From CAYVKY01 sp964452115 (lineage in GTDB: Bacteria > Bacteroidota > Ignavibacteria > Tepidaquicellales > Tepidaquicellaceae), in assembly GCA_964452115.1 (NCBI GenBank), contig CAYVKY010000085.1, positions 1 to 10,161 of the forward strand: 10,161 nucleotides of DNA. The letters are read 5' to 3'. A model generated the notes under the pieces. It did no database searches. It was not told the DNA's origin and worked only from the letters and a program-made list of their open reading frames with translations. Positions 1-7,900 of this stretch are shown piece after piece (position 1 is the stretch's first letter; every line of letters starts with the position of its first letter). The position numbers were made by a program, and so were the translations under genes.

Positions 1-311
1 ATGTCGTAACAAATTACTTTCATCCCCTCTTTTAAAATAGACTCTATAAGGTTTTTGTCCCATTGCTCTTTACTTCCATTAAACTGATGAATCAAAATAA
101 CGAGAGGCTGAGGTTCATCCGCATTATCTTTTGAGAAATAATAATCCGATGCAATCTCGATTTCGTCGGATGTTTTTATCATCCTGCTTGTCATTGAAAT
201 TTTTGATGAATCACTCGCTGCCGAATCCTTTTTAATGTCCTTTTTATTTATCGAGCAGGATACTATAAGAATACTAATCAGCAGCACTAAAATAATATTT
301 ATTTTTTTCAT
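1..311 (-). CDS. Lipoprotein alpha/beta hydrolase, N-terminal part (cut by left window edge)
   Basis: I translated this from the ATG at 309-311; 103 codons are visible and the frame stays open to base 1. The protein begins MKKINIILVLLISILIVSC, a short basic start, a hydrophobic stretch and a lipobox (IVSC) with Cys19 as the expected lipidation site. A polar Ser/Asp/Lys linker follows. Near residues 69-81 comes LVILIHQFNGSKEQW, resembling the beta-strand plus HxxxG oxyanion-hole motif of alpha/beta hydrolases of the dienelactone hydrolase/serine aminopeptidase type. The fragment ends in KVICYD, which matches the next core strand of that fold. The nucleophile elbow and the Asp and His of the triad would lie outside the window, so substrate and activity are unknown. 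It is probably a membrane-anchored esterase-like enzyme. The start has no properly spaced Shine-Dalgarno and sits 22 bases after the ilvE terminator. Confidence 0.72.
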   Translation of the reverse strand, partial: MKKINIILVLLISILIVSCSINKKDIKKDSAASDSSKISMTSRMIKTSDEIEIASDYYFSKDNADEPQPLVILIHQFNGSKEQWDKNLIESILKEGMKVICYD

Positions 312-312
312 C

Positions 313-322
313 CTGATATCAG
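313..322. repeat. 10-bp perfect palindrome directly before the hydrolase start
   Basis: CTGATATCAG is its own reverse complement and ends one base before the hydrolase ATG (minus strand), covering the place where a ribosome binding site would lie. It could be an operator or a translational element. A perfect 10-bp palindrome is expected about ten times by chance in 10 kb, so only its position makes it notable. Confidence 0.25.
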
Positions 323-333
323 TTTATTTAATT

Positions 334-363
334 AAAAAACGGGAATCTTCGTTCCCGTTTTTT
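334..363 (-). terminator. Intrinsic terminator of ilvE
   Basis: The arms CGGGAA (340-345) and TTCCCG (352-357) form a 6-bp GC-rich stem around a 6-base loop. They are flanked by A6 (334-339) and T6 (358-363), which extend the stem and give a U-tract on either strand. Its place 17 bases after the ilvE stop codon shows that it ends minus-strand transcription from ilvE. It could also work in the plus direction, but no plus-strand gene precedes it here. Confidence 0.88.
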
Positions 364-380
364 ATACTTTAAGAATTCAT

Positions 381-1454
381 TTAAAATTCCAGATGCAGGT
401 TCCACTTATGCTTATCTTCGATTTCACCGTACTGTATTCCCGTAATTTCATCATACAATTTCTGTGCAACAGGTCCGATTTTATTATCGTTGATATACAT
501 ATCTTCGCCTTTATATTCCAGCATTCCTACCGGAGAAATAACCGCCGCAGTACCCGTACCGAATATTTCTTTTATGTTTCCGCTCCTGTACTGGTCAATC
601 AGTTCGTCTATTGTAATATCCCGTTCGGTAACTTTCATACCCCATTCTTTCGCAAGCTGGAGTGCAGTTTTCCTCGTAATACCGCTAAGAATCGTTCCCC
701 TGTCAAGCGACGGAGTAACAAGTTCATCGCCGATAACGAACATAATGTTCATTGCGCCTACTTCATCAATAAGTTTTCTTCTGACACCGTCGAGCCAAAG
801 GACCTGTGAGAATCCTTTTGAATGAGCGAGTTCGCCTGCTTTTATTGATGCCGCATAATTCGCAGCAGTCTTTGCAAGCCCGAGTCCGCCTTGTACCGCT
901 CTCACATATTCACTCTCAACCATAATTTTAACGGGTTTCAACCCTTCAGCATAATATGACGCCACAGGAGAGGTCATAACAATAAGTTTGTAACTTGGAG
1001 ATGCACTAACTCCCAAAAAGTTTCCTGACCCATAAATAAAAGGTCTCAGATATAATGACTGTCCTTTTTGTTTCGGAATAAACTTATTGTCAATTTTAAT
1101 AAGTTCTGTCATTCCGTCAATCAGAAGGCTTTCATCAAATTCAGGAATGCATACCATCTTAGAGGAATTATTAAGTCTTTTTGCATTTTCATCCGGTCTG
1201 AAAATATTAGCACCGCTTTTCACATCACGAAAAGCTTTCAGCCCTTCAAATACCGTTTGTCCATAATGCAGAGTGCACAGTGCAGGTTCCATATCTATTG
1301 CACCATAAGGTTCAATCCTGCCATCGTCCCACTTTCCGTCAACATAATCAGAAACAAAAATATGATCCGAAAAATAAACTCCGAACCGCAGGTTGTTCCA
1401 GTCTATATCGTTATAACGAGTCTTTTCAGCCCGTTTTATCTTTATATTAGTCAT
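381..1454 (-). CDS. ilvE: Branched-chain amino acid aminotransferase
   Basis: This 357-residue PLP-dependent, fold-type IV transaminase should catalyse the last step of Leu, Ile and Val synthesis, or the first of their breakdown, by exchanging amino groups with glutamate/2-oxoglutarate in the cytoplasm. The N-terminal domain carries LHYGQTVFEGLKAFR (about 62-76). Lys195 in GLAKTAANYAAS is the expected Schiff-base lysine, and Glu231 in IDEVGAMN is the expected partner of the pyridine nitrogen. SGITRKTAL (258-266) and FGTGTAAVISPVG (298-310) match the phosphate-binding segments. Length and motifs fit the longer BCAT class that includes the eukaryotic enzymes rather than the roughly 309-residue E. 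coli IlvE type. The CxxC redox switch of human BCAT is absent (AVIS). The start is supported by GGGAGGT just upstream. It follows the glycosyltransferase in the same direction after 130 bases and has its own terminator, so it may be transcribed alone. Confidence 0.96.
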   Translation of the reverse strand: MTNIKIKRAEKTRYNDIDWNNLRFGVYFSDHIFVSDYVDGKWDDGRIEPYGAIDMEPALCTLHYGQTVFEGLKAFRDVKSGANIFRPDENAKRLNNSSKMVCIPEFDESLLIDGMTELIKIDNKFIPKQKGQSLYLRPFIYGSGNFLGVSASPSYKLIVMTSPVASYYAEGLKPVKIMVESEYVRAVQGGLGLAKTAANYAASIKAGELAHSKGFSQVLWLDGVRRKLIDEVGAMNIMFVIGDELVTPSLDRGTILSGITRKTALQLAKEWGMKVTERDITIDELIDQYRSGNIKEIFGTGTAAVISPVGMLEYKGEDMYINDNKIGPVAQKLYDEITGIQYGEIEDKHKWNLHLEF

Positions 1455-1457
1455 TTG

Positions 1458-1464
1458 ACCTCCC
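1458..1464 (-). promoter_or_regulatory. Strong Shine-Dalgarno of ilvE
   Basis: On the minus strand GGGAGGT is followed by CAA and the ATG, a near-perfect anti-16S match at slightly short spacing. It fixes the ilvE start. It stands out because the other five starts visible in the window have no comparable site. Confidence 0.8.
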
Positions 1465-1481
1465 TACATAATTTAAATTTT

Positions 1482-1489
1482 CAAAAATA
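1482..1489 (-). promoter_or_regulatory. Possible -7 box of the ilvE promoter (TAnnTTTG)
   Basis: On the minus strand TATTTTTG matches the Bacteroidetes-type -7 consensus TAnnTTTG and lies 27 bases upstream of the ilvE ATG, leaving room for a short leader with the Shine-Dalgarno. No convincing -33 TTTG is seen at the usual distance, and the region is so AT-rich that a chance match is possible. Confidence 0.3.
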
Positions 1490-1584
1490 TATTTAATTAT
1501 AATTTATATAATTTTTTTCAGATTAAAAATGTAATATTATTTAAGTTTCGCTTTACTTCCGTAAAGATAGATTAAACCAAACAA

Positions 1585-2733
1585 TTATTGATGTTTAAGA
1601 AGATTATACATCTTGGCATAAACATCGTCAACTTTAATTCTTTGCATACAGACAGGTTCATTGCAGCCAAAATCGTGGCCAAGATACAGACAGGGGCTGC
1701 AAAATATATCACTCTGAATAATAACAGAATTTTTATCGTATGGTCCCCACAATTCTGAATTCGTGGCACCGTGAAGAGCAATCGTTTTTGTTCCCACGCA
1801 AACAGCAAGATGCAGAATTCCGGTATTAACACAAACCAGTAATCCGGATTTTTTAATTATAGCGAGACTTTCACCAAGGGAATATTTCCCGGCAATATTT
1901 TTTGCAGAGCCATTCAATTTTTCCGAAATATATTCACATCTTGAAAAATCATCTTTTGAACCAGTAATCAGAAATCTTATCTCCGGAAAATCATCCCGAA
2001 TTCTTTTTGCAAGAGATACAAAATTGTCATCTCCCCACTCGCGGAATATTCCGTTTGTTCCGACTGTCGGATGAAGGCATATAATGCGTTTATTCTCAAA
2101 ATTGTTTTCTTTCCAGAACTTTTCAGCACTCTGAATTTCTGCATCGGAGATATAATATTCGAGTTTCTTATCTTCCTGTTCAGGGAATAAACCGAGCGGT
2201 TCAAGGAGTGCAAGAAAATTTTCTACTTCGTGCCTTGAAACAGTGTGCTTAGCACAAGCGGAAAATGCAAAATGTTTCCATTGTTTTTTTGTTTTGAATC
2301 CAACTGTATATGTATGTTTTATAAGGCATAAAAGGATAGGATCAATTCTTGACCATTGTTCCCCGTCTATAATTATATCATATTTTTCCCGGCGAAGCCC
2401 GCGTATATATTTGTAAAACGAAAAAGGATTCTTTAGAAACTGATAGACATTTTCATTTATAATTTTATCTATATAAGGAATTTTCTTTACTACGCTGTCA
2501 TTGATATAAGTTGATAGGAAAGAGATTTCAGCGTCTGGATAATTCTTTCTTATCAGCCTTATCGCCGGTATCAGAAGGAGTATATCGCCTAATGCGGCAA
2601 ATTTAAGTATCAGTATTTTTTTTACGTCCTTTTTAACGGGGGCGCGCCGCTTTTTATAGAAAAGAGACAGGACAAGAAGTATCGGAATCCCGAAATATCT
2701 GTCAATAATGCGATATATTGATTTTCTTTCCAT
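1585..2733 (-). CDS. Family 9 glycosyltransferase (LPS heptosyltransferase-like)
   Basis: This 382-residue protein has the layout of GT9 (RfaF/WaaF-like) enzymes, which transfer ADP-heptose or a related sugar to lipid A-core or another surface glycan at the cytoplasmic face of the inner membrane. Residues 12-26 are hydrophobic (RYFGIPILLVLSLF), likely a membrane-associating segment. The first Rossmann domain starts at KILILKFAALGDILLLIPAI (39-58), where Asp50 matches the catalytic Asp of WaaC-type enzymes. The second domain has ICLHPTVGTNG (218-228), FREWGDDNF (230-238), FLITGSKDD (254-262) and VCVNTGILHLAV (300-311), the donor-binding motif, with Asn303 where many members have Asp. Four C-terminal cysteines (345, 348, 357, 362) form CxxC-x8-C-x4-C before the family's usual IKVDDV ending. 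The start has no Shine-Dalgarno but fits the expected N-terminus. The sugar and acceptor cannot be told from sequence, and no other glycan gene is adjacent. It is divergent from cdd. Confidence 0.88.
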   Translation of the reverse strand: MERKSIYRIIDRYFGIPILLVLSLFYKKRRAPVKKDVKKILILKFAALGDILLLIPAIRLIRKNYPDAEISFLSTYINDSVVKKIPYIDKIINENVYQFLKNPFSFYKYIRGLRREKYDIIIDGEQWSRIDPILLCLIKHTYTVGFKTKKQWKHFAFSACAKHTVSRHEVENFLALLEPLGLFPEQEDKKLEYYISDAEIQSAEKFWKENNFENKRIICLHPTVGTNGIFREWGDDNFVSLAKRIRDDFPEIRFLITGSKDDFSRCEYISEKLNGSAKNIAGKYSLGESLAIIKKSGLLVCVNTGILHLAVCVGTKTIALHGATNSELWGPYDKNSVIIQSDIFCSPCLYLGHDFGCNEPVCMQRIKVDDVYAKMYNLLKHQ

Positions 2734-2748
2734 AAAAACAAGTTACTG

Positions 2749-2767
2749 AAATTATCTTTGATAATTT
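2749..2767. promoter_or_regulatory. Inverted repeat in the divergent glycosyltransferase/cdd promoter gap
   Basis: The arms AAATTATC (2749-2756) and GATAATTT (2760-2767) are perfect 8-bp inverted repeats around a TTT spacer. They sit in a gap of only 42 bases between two divergent genes, ending 8 bases before the cdd start. The repeat overlaps TATCTTTG (2753-2760), which matches the Bacteroidetes -7 box TAnnTTTG for plus-strand transcription toward cdd. A repressor or activator dimer bound here could control the salvage operon. The repeat is inferred to be functional only from position and symmetry; it is AT-rich, so chance is not excluded. Confidence 0.4.
2753..2760 (+). promoter_or_regulatory. 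Candidate -7 promoter box for cdd-tdk-lipoprotein operon
   Basis: TATCTTTG exactly fits TAnnTTTG. Transcription would start near 2765-2768, giving a leader of roughly ten bases before the cdd ATG. A TTG element at the usual 17-23 base distance is not seen, so the call is moderate. Confidence 0.4.
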
Positions 2768-2775
2768 AGGCAGAA

Positions 2776-3195
2776 ATGAATAAATTGCATATCACAAAAC
2801 AATTTAATTTGGATACATTAGTAGAAAATTTAATTGAACAGTCAATTGTTGCAAGAAGGAACTCTTACTCTCCGTACTCAAAGTTTAAAGTAGGTGCAGC
2901 ACTGCTTTGTGCCGACGGTACTGTATATACCGGTGCAAACGTGGAATGTGCGTCATATTCGCTTACGATATGTGCTGAAAGAGTAGCATTTTCAAAAGCT
3001 GTTGCGGATGGAAAGAGAGAATTCAAAACAATTGCGATAGCAATCAATAAGGACCATATCGCATATCCCTGCGGAGCCTGCCTTCAGTTCATGGCAGAAT
3101 TCTGCTCGGATCTGGAAATTATTCTGGTGATAACCCAGCAGACATACAGGCGGTATATACTTAAAGATTTGCTTCCAAACAATTTTGCACTTTAA
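2776..3195 (+). CDS. cdd: Cytidine deaminase
   Basis: This 139-residue enzyme hydrolytically deaminates cytidine and deoxycytidine to uridine and deoxyuridine in the cytoplasm. The length fits the small homotetrameric class (B. subtilis Cdd is 136 residues). SPYSKFKVGAALL (32-44) and GANVECASYSLTICAERVAF (53-72) are family signatures. Cys66, Cys99 and Cys102 are the predicted zinc ligands, and Glu68 in CAE is the proton shuttle. The second zinc motif reads PCGACLQF, with Leu103 where the common form has Arg (PCGACRQ); the following Gln is kept. The C-terminus ends with the usual DLLPNNF. The start is an ATG with only a weak AGG upstream. The first 12 or so residues are less conserved, so the exact start is slightly uncertain. 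It is the first gene of a probable operon with tdk and a nucleoside-binding lipoprotein. Confidence 0.96.
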   Translation: MNKLHITKQFNLDTLVENLIEQSIVARRNSYSPYSKFKVGAALLCADGTVYTGANVECASYSLTICAERVAFSKAVADGKREFKTIAIAINKDHIAYPCGACLQFMAEFCSDLEIILVITQQTYRRYILKDLLPNNFAL

Positions 3196-3216
3196 TTATT
3201 ATTTTACTTTAGCATA

Positions 3217-3801
3217 ATGAACGCAGAAATGAATGAGAATCTGCAAATCCGTACGTTCAAAAAATCTGGACATATAGAAGTGATTTGCGGTAGTATGTTT
3301 TCCGGAAAAACCGAAGAACTGATAAGAAGAATAAGAAGGGCTGAAATTGCAAAACAGCGCGTAAAAGTTTTCAAGCCGAAAATTGACAATCGCTACAGCG
3401 AATTTTCGATTGTGTCACACAGTGAATTGTCATATCCGTCTGAAATAATTGAGAAAGCATCCGAAATCCCCGACAAGTGTTTTGATGTTGAAGTAATCGG
3501 CATAGATGAAGCACAGTTTTTTGACCTTGACCTTGTTGATGTATGCCAGATGCTCGCTGATTCAGGCAAAAGAGTTATAGTTGCCGGGCTGGATCAGGAT
3601 TACAGGGCAAAACCTTTTGAACCGATGCCGCAGCTTCTTGCAGTAGCAGAATACATTTCAAAGATTCAGGCAGTCTGCGTGATATGCGGCGCACCTGCAA
3701 ACCGCACACAGCGAGTGACGAAAGAAGGTGACAGAGTTCTTGTCGGAGGAACAGACCACTACGAGGCAAGATGCAGACTTCACCATATAATAAAAGATTA
3801 A
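3217..3801 (+). CDS. tdk: Thymidine kinase (TK1-like, type II)
   Basis: This 194-residue enzyme phosphorylates thymidine, and usually deoxyuridine, to the 5'-monophosphate with ATP in the salvage route to dTTP. The P-loop is GSMFSGKT (25-32). IGIDEAQFFD (94-103) holds the Walker B Asp97 and the catalytic Glu98. VAGLDQDYRAKPFEPM (122-137) is the segment leading into the lid. VCVICGAPANRTQR (153-166) contains Cys154 and Cys157 of the structural zinc site, completed by Cys186 and His189 in YEARCRLHH. The flexible lasso loop between Arg163 and Tyr182 closes over the nucleoside. All key residues and the length agree with an intact enzyme. A second in-frame ATG lies four codons downstream at 3229; neither has a Shine-Dalgarno. 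It starts 21 bases after cdd, whose product deoxyuridine is a natural Tdk substrate. Confidence 0.96.
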   Translation: MNAEMNENLQIRTFKKSGHIEVICGSMFSGKTEELIRRIRRAEIAKQRVKVFKPKIDNRYSEFSIVSHSELSYPSEIIEKASEIPDKCFDVEVIGIDEAQFFDLDLVDVCQMLADSGKRVIVAGLDQDYRAKPFEPMPQLLAVAEYISKIQAVCVICGAPANRTQRVTKEGDRVLVGGTDHYEARCRLHHIIKD

Positions 3802-3819
3802 TAACTTTAATATTTTATA

Positions 3820-4842
3820 ATGAAAAATTTTAGAATTTTTTTCTTATTTTTAATTCTTTCCGTTTTATTTGCTTCGTGCAATAAAAAGCAGGAAAGTGAT
3901 ACATCAACACAGAAAAAATCATCAGTAAAAATCGGATTGGTTTTTGATGTAGGCGGCAAAGGAGACAAATCATTTAATGATGCGGCATACCGCGGACTTG
4001 AAAGAGCAAAAAGGGACTTGGGAATTGATTTTGAAGTAATTGACCCGGGTGCCGGCGAAGACAGAGAATCTGCTTTGCGCAAACTTGCAAGCAAACCTGA
4101 TGTTGGCTTGATTTTCGGTGTCGGTTTTATTTTTACTGACGACATTACGCAAATGGCAAAAGATTTCCCCGATAAAAAATTTGCGTGCATTGACTATACT
4201 GTTAATGCATCAAAAGAAATTCCGTCCAATCTTCTCGCGTTGGAATTCAAAGAAGAAGAAGGCTCGTTCCTAGTTGGGGCGCTTGCAGCTTATATTTCTA
4301 AAACCGGAAAAATCGGATTTATCGGAGGTATGGAATCCCCTCTTATAAAAAAATTTGAGACAGGATATATTAACGGCGCAAAATATGCTAATAAGGATGT
4401 AAAAGTTCTATCCGCATATGTCGGGGTCACGGGCGAGGGCTTTAAAAATTCTGCAAAAGCAAAAGAGATTGCTCTGACACAGTATAATAACGGTGCAGAC
4501 ATTATTTATCACGCTTCGGGTTTGTCAGGTATCGGTGTTTTTGAAGCTGCAAAGGAGATGAAAAAACTTGTAATCGGTGTTGACCTTGATCAGTATGCAG
4601 AAGCGCCGGGTTACGTGCTTACCAGCATGACAAAACAGGTTGACGAAATGGTGTATCAGTCAATCGTTGAATTTGTGAATAATAAATTCATGGGCGGCAT
4701 AAAAAATCTCGGATTAAAGGAAAAGGGTGTGAATTATGTTTATGACGCAAACAATCAGAATCTGATACCAAAAGATATCTATGATAAAATTGAGGCAATA
4801 CGCCAGAAGATTATGAACGGTGAGATAAAGGTGATGAATTAA
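3820..4842 (+). CDS. BMP/PnrA-family nucleoside-binding lipoprotein
   Basis: This 340-residue protein belongs to the BMP family (Bmp/TmpC/PnrA), the substrate-binding lipoproteins of ABC-type nucleoside importers. The signal is a basic start, a hydrophobic stretch and LFASC with Cys20 as the lipidation site; a polar linker (21-34) follows. The periplasmic-binding fold begins at VKIGLVFDVGGKGDKSFN (36-53), with the family's D-G-x2-D-x-SFN pattern. Further family segments are GFIGGMESPLIKKFETGY (166-183), IYHASGLSGIGVFEAA (229-244) and VIGVDLDQY (251-259), whose acidic residues are expected to hold the ribose; TSMTKQVD (268-275) follows. It begins 18 bases after tdk, so it is probably co-transcribed with tdk and cdd, which suggests a pyrimidine (deoxy)nucleoside ligand although the best-studied member, T. 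pallidum PnrA, binds purine nucleosides. No ABC ATPase or permease genes are present. There is no Shine-Dalgarno. Confidence 0.93.
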   Translation: MKNFRIFFLFLILSVLFASCNKKQESDTSTQKKSSVKIGLVFDVGGKGDKSFNDAAYRGLERAKRDLGIDFEVIDPGAGEDRESALRKLASKPDVGLIFGVGFIFTDDITQMAKDFPDKKFACIDYTVNASKEIPSNLLALEFKEEEGSFLVGALAAYISKTGKIGFIGGMESPLIKKFETGYINGAKYANKDVKVLSAYVGVTGEGFKNSAKAKEIALTQYNNGADIIYHASGLSGIGVFEAAKEMKKLVIGVDLDQYAEAPGYVLTSMTKQVDEMVYQSIVEFVNNKFMGGIKNLGLKEKGVNYVYDANNQNLIPKDIYDKIEAIRQKIMNGEIKVMN

Positions 4843-4876
4843 AAGTAATTACTGCTCGAGGGGTCAAAGATATTTT

Positions 4877-4913
4877 AAAAAATTCCCAAGTTTTGGCTTG
4901 GGAATTTTTTTTT
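4877..4913. terminator. Bidirectional terminator between the lipoprotein and SprA genes
   Basis: The arms 4877-4890 (AAAAAATTCCCAAG) and 4897-4910 (CTTGGGAATTTTTT) pair perfectly over 14 bp around the loop TTTTGG, and the T-run continues to 4913. The core CCCAAG/CTTGGG is flanked by A and T tracts, so each strand gives a hairpin followed by U residues. It lies 34 bases after the lipoprotein stop on the plus strand and 13 bases after the sprA stop on the minus strand, so it can end both convergent transcripts. Confidence 0.93.
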
Positions 4914-4926
4914 ATGCACTAAAAAA

Positions 4927-7900
4927 TTAATTAATTGTAATTCTTATATTCAATCCTGCTTCGCTGGATGTTCTCGGTATGGTAGCAGCCGTTCCGCCTG
5001 TAGGTGCTGTTTTAATGTATTTATAAAATACCTGCATCTGAACTTTTGCGCTCAACGAATATTGTATTGACGGGTTTACCGTAGTAACGGAAGAACCGTT
5101 TCCGGGAATCGGTGTGGGGGTTTCAGAACCTGCATCAAATCTATAATCCACGGGTTCGTTTATATTTTTCGAAATCGCTAAAGCAAATGCAATATCATTC
5201 TTAAGTGATAATCCAAACAGCGGAATTTCAAATCCTGATTTTGAATAGTTCAGATTTACTGACCAGTCGCTTGTCGAAAGGCTTTGGAGCAATGAAGATG
5301 TAGGCGTCAGTGTATTTTGCAGTGACGTATTATATCTTATCGTACCTGTCAAATTACCGCCGAATGCTTCTTTGAAAGTGATGTTCAATCCTATTAAAGG
5401 ATTGAATGCCTGCTGCGCTCTCATTGAAGACGGAATCATCACTCCCCTCGTATCCCGTGTAATACCTTCGGAATATTCGGATGTGAAAGAATTTTCAAGT
5501 GTTACAAGCGTTGCAAACTGTTCAAACAGCGGGAATTTTTCCAATCCTGAAATTGTCATAGTCCAGTTTGGGAATGGAATTGCACTTATCTCGGATTTGA
5601 ACGCCGATGTAATATTGGCAATATTTTCGTCTGAATTTGTCGAGGGTGTGTATGAGAATTTTTCCGCTTTTCCGACAAAGAATATCGAATAAGCTTGTGT
5701 CGTTGACGATGTCAGAAGATTATTCAACTGCGAATATCCATCCGACGCTACGGTAAATGCATTGCCGTTATTGAATCCGAAAGATTTCTTGAATGTAAGA
5801 TTCAGTTTAATATTGTTCGGAAATATCGGACTCATCTGCGTGGTAAGAGTCAGGCTGTTCTGCTGGTTATACTGGTCGTTTACATATACACCCGGAACAC
5901 GGAACCCCGGATTGCGTGTTAATCCAAGCTGATACCACTGCGAAGGACCGTATGCTTCTTTTCCCAGAAATGCAAGCCAGAAGTTTGTAAATCCCGGTCT
6001 GCCTGCAACGGCTCCGTTTGCAAGTGAATTCTGCTGCTGGAAATTCAAAGACACAAGCTCAGGAATAAATGTTTTTAGTACCTTGAAAATGTTGAACTCA
6101 GGCTCGTCAAAAATCTTCTTGCCCATACCGTCTTTCATACTCTGACCAAACAATCCTATTTTATCGCTGCCTTTAACAGAAAGGCTTTTTAAGATATCTC
6201 CGATTTTCAAATTCAATCCGCCCGTAATGTTGTTTGAATATCCTACATTGTATCCGATATTATTTGTCGTATTCGGATTTACCCAGCCGTATGTTACGTT
6301 ATATGATGCAGTAATATCCATATATTTTTTAATTCCCGGAATATTGAATTTCGGGGAGAATGTTGTTGACTGGGAATAGTCAAGGTCTTTACCAAAATTA
6401 ATAACCGAATTATCAAAGAAAATCTGTTTAAGAATTTGCGAACCTGTTTTTTGTTTTGCCAGCGAATCCGGAGTTGTTTCAAATCCGGACATATCACTTC
6501 CGATTCTCACTCCGTATGTACCTACTATATCCACAACCCAGTTTTCTATAAATTTCCAATTTAATCCAAATCCCCTGTTAGCCCTGAAATTCCTTGAAAT
6601 CGGGTCATCGGTCAGAGATATTCTCTGCCTTTGTTCAAGATGCGACCTTGTGAAATCTGCAGTAGCGTTGAATTTGTCCGAAAACAGCGGTATGAAGGGA
6701 ATATATGGAATGAACAGATATATCTTTGCATTTTTATAATCATCGCCGAGATTTATTATATTATTTATATCCAGATTCAGTTTCTGAGATAACCCAAAAT
6801 CAGTATTATATGTGATATTGCCCGTATAATTAAATTCCGATTTATACTTATAAGTAAAGTCTCTTGAATTCTGATTCATCCCAGTGAAATTAATTACGAA
6901 TGCATTCACGAAATTCTTTACAATATAATTGTTACCCGGTGCTTTGAATCCGAAACCGTTTATGGAAAATTCATCTCTCGTGGACAGAGTCTGTGACTGA
7001 TTCCTGATTTCATCGGCAGTGCTTCTTGCAAGATTTTCATCGCCTGTTTTCTTAAGTACCTGATTATATTTTTCCATCACAGCAGCGTCAATATCAATAT
7101 CCGAGCCCGGATAGTATTTCGGATTTATCAATCCTTCGCTGTGTCTGAAACTCACCGGCAGATTAATAAAATCTTTCCATTCATCAGAAAAAAGTGATGC
7201 GAACGCGTTGTTAATTATCTTATGTACATTAAGTGTGGCGGCAAAATCCCAGTTCAAGCCCGTAGTTCTTGAGCCGACACGTGTATCTATCGAGTGGAAA
7301 TTCGGGTCAACCTTTGAAATATTCACGCTTACAGTGGCAAGGTCGGCAATCTTCACTGTAGAATTTACATTATAGGCATAGCCGTTCTGGTCATCAACTT
7401 TGATGACACGCAGCTCATTAAACCAAACGCTTCCCGATATTACGGAATTCGGACCTGCCTTGTTTTTCTCGACTCCGAGTTCAAAAATACGGATTGCGCT
7501 AAGGGACGGATTTCCCTTTATCCGATATATTGCTCCCGGCTGTCCGTTAGGCACTGCCTTGTCAATAACCTGATTACTTGAATCACGTGATACTTTAAGA
7601 CTCGTAAGGTCACTGAAAGTAATTGACACTTCATTTTGTTTATTCCAGGGACTGCCCGGACGAACATCAGGGTGAATTGGTGCACGGTATTCATAATAAT
7701 TGTTTGAGTCAGTTCCGAATCTGACTACCATAATCGCATCATATACATATTCACTCGTATAATTGAAACTCGGGTCGCCGTTCACAAACAACTTCATTAT
7801 TTTGTAATTGAAAATGTCCAGTGTCTGACTTTTGTAATCCTTTATTGCAGTTTTTCTCTGTCCGTTGATAAGATTATTTACCTGAACCGAAAGTGACTGC

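Noticed and set aside
393..1496. Plus-strand open frames of 111-142 residues opposite ilvE (393-809, 490-825, 1068-1496)
   Set aside because: They lie antisense to a clearly conserved aminotransferase, overlap each other in part, and show no recognisable domain.
1551..1566. CTTTAC-TTCC-GTAAAG hairpin after the glycosyltransferase as a terminator
   Set aside because: The stem is only 6 bp and weak, and on the minus strand it is followed by CGAAAC rather than a U-run, so it does not qualify as an intrinsic terminator. It could still be a minor RNA structure.
1465..1584. AT-rich stretch between ilvE and the glycosyltransferase as a small RNA or extra gene
   Set aside because: It is 120 bases with runs of A/T, no open frame of note, and no stable structure beyond the weak hairpin. 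It is best explained as the ilvE promoter region.
1572..2213. Minus-strand frames of 86 and 78 residues within the glycosyltransferase
   Set aside because: They are out-of-frame readings of a well-supported gene and have no family signature.
3807..4190. Minus-strand frame of 127 residues opposite the BMP lipoprotein
   Set aside because: It is the antisense of a conserved lipoprotein; its Ser/Leu/Pro-rich composition is what the complementary strand of Lys/Glu/Gly codons gives.
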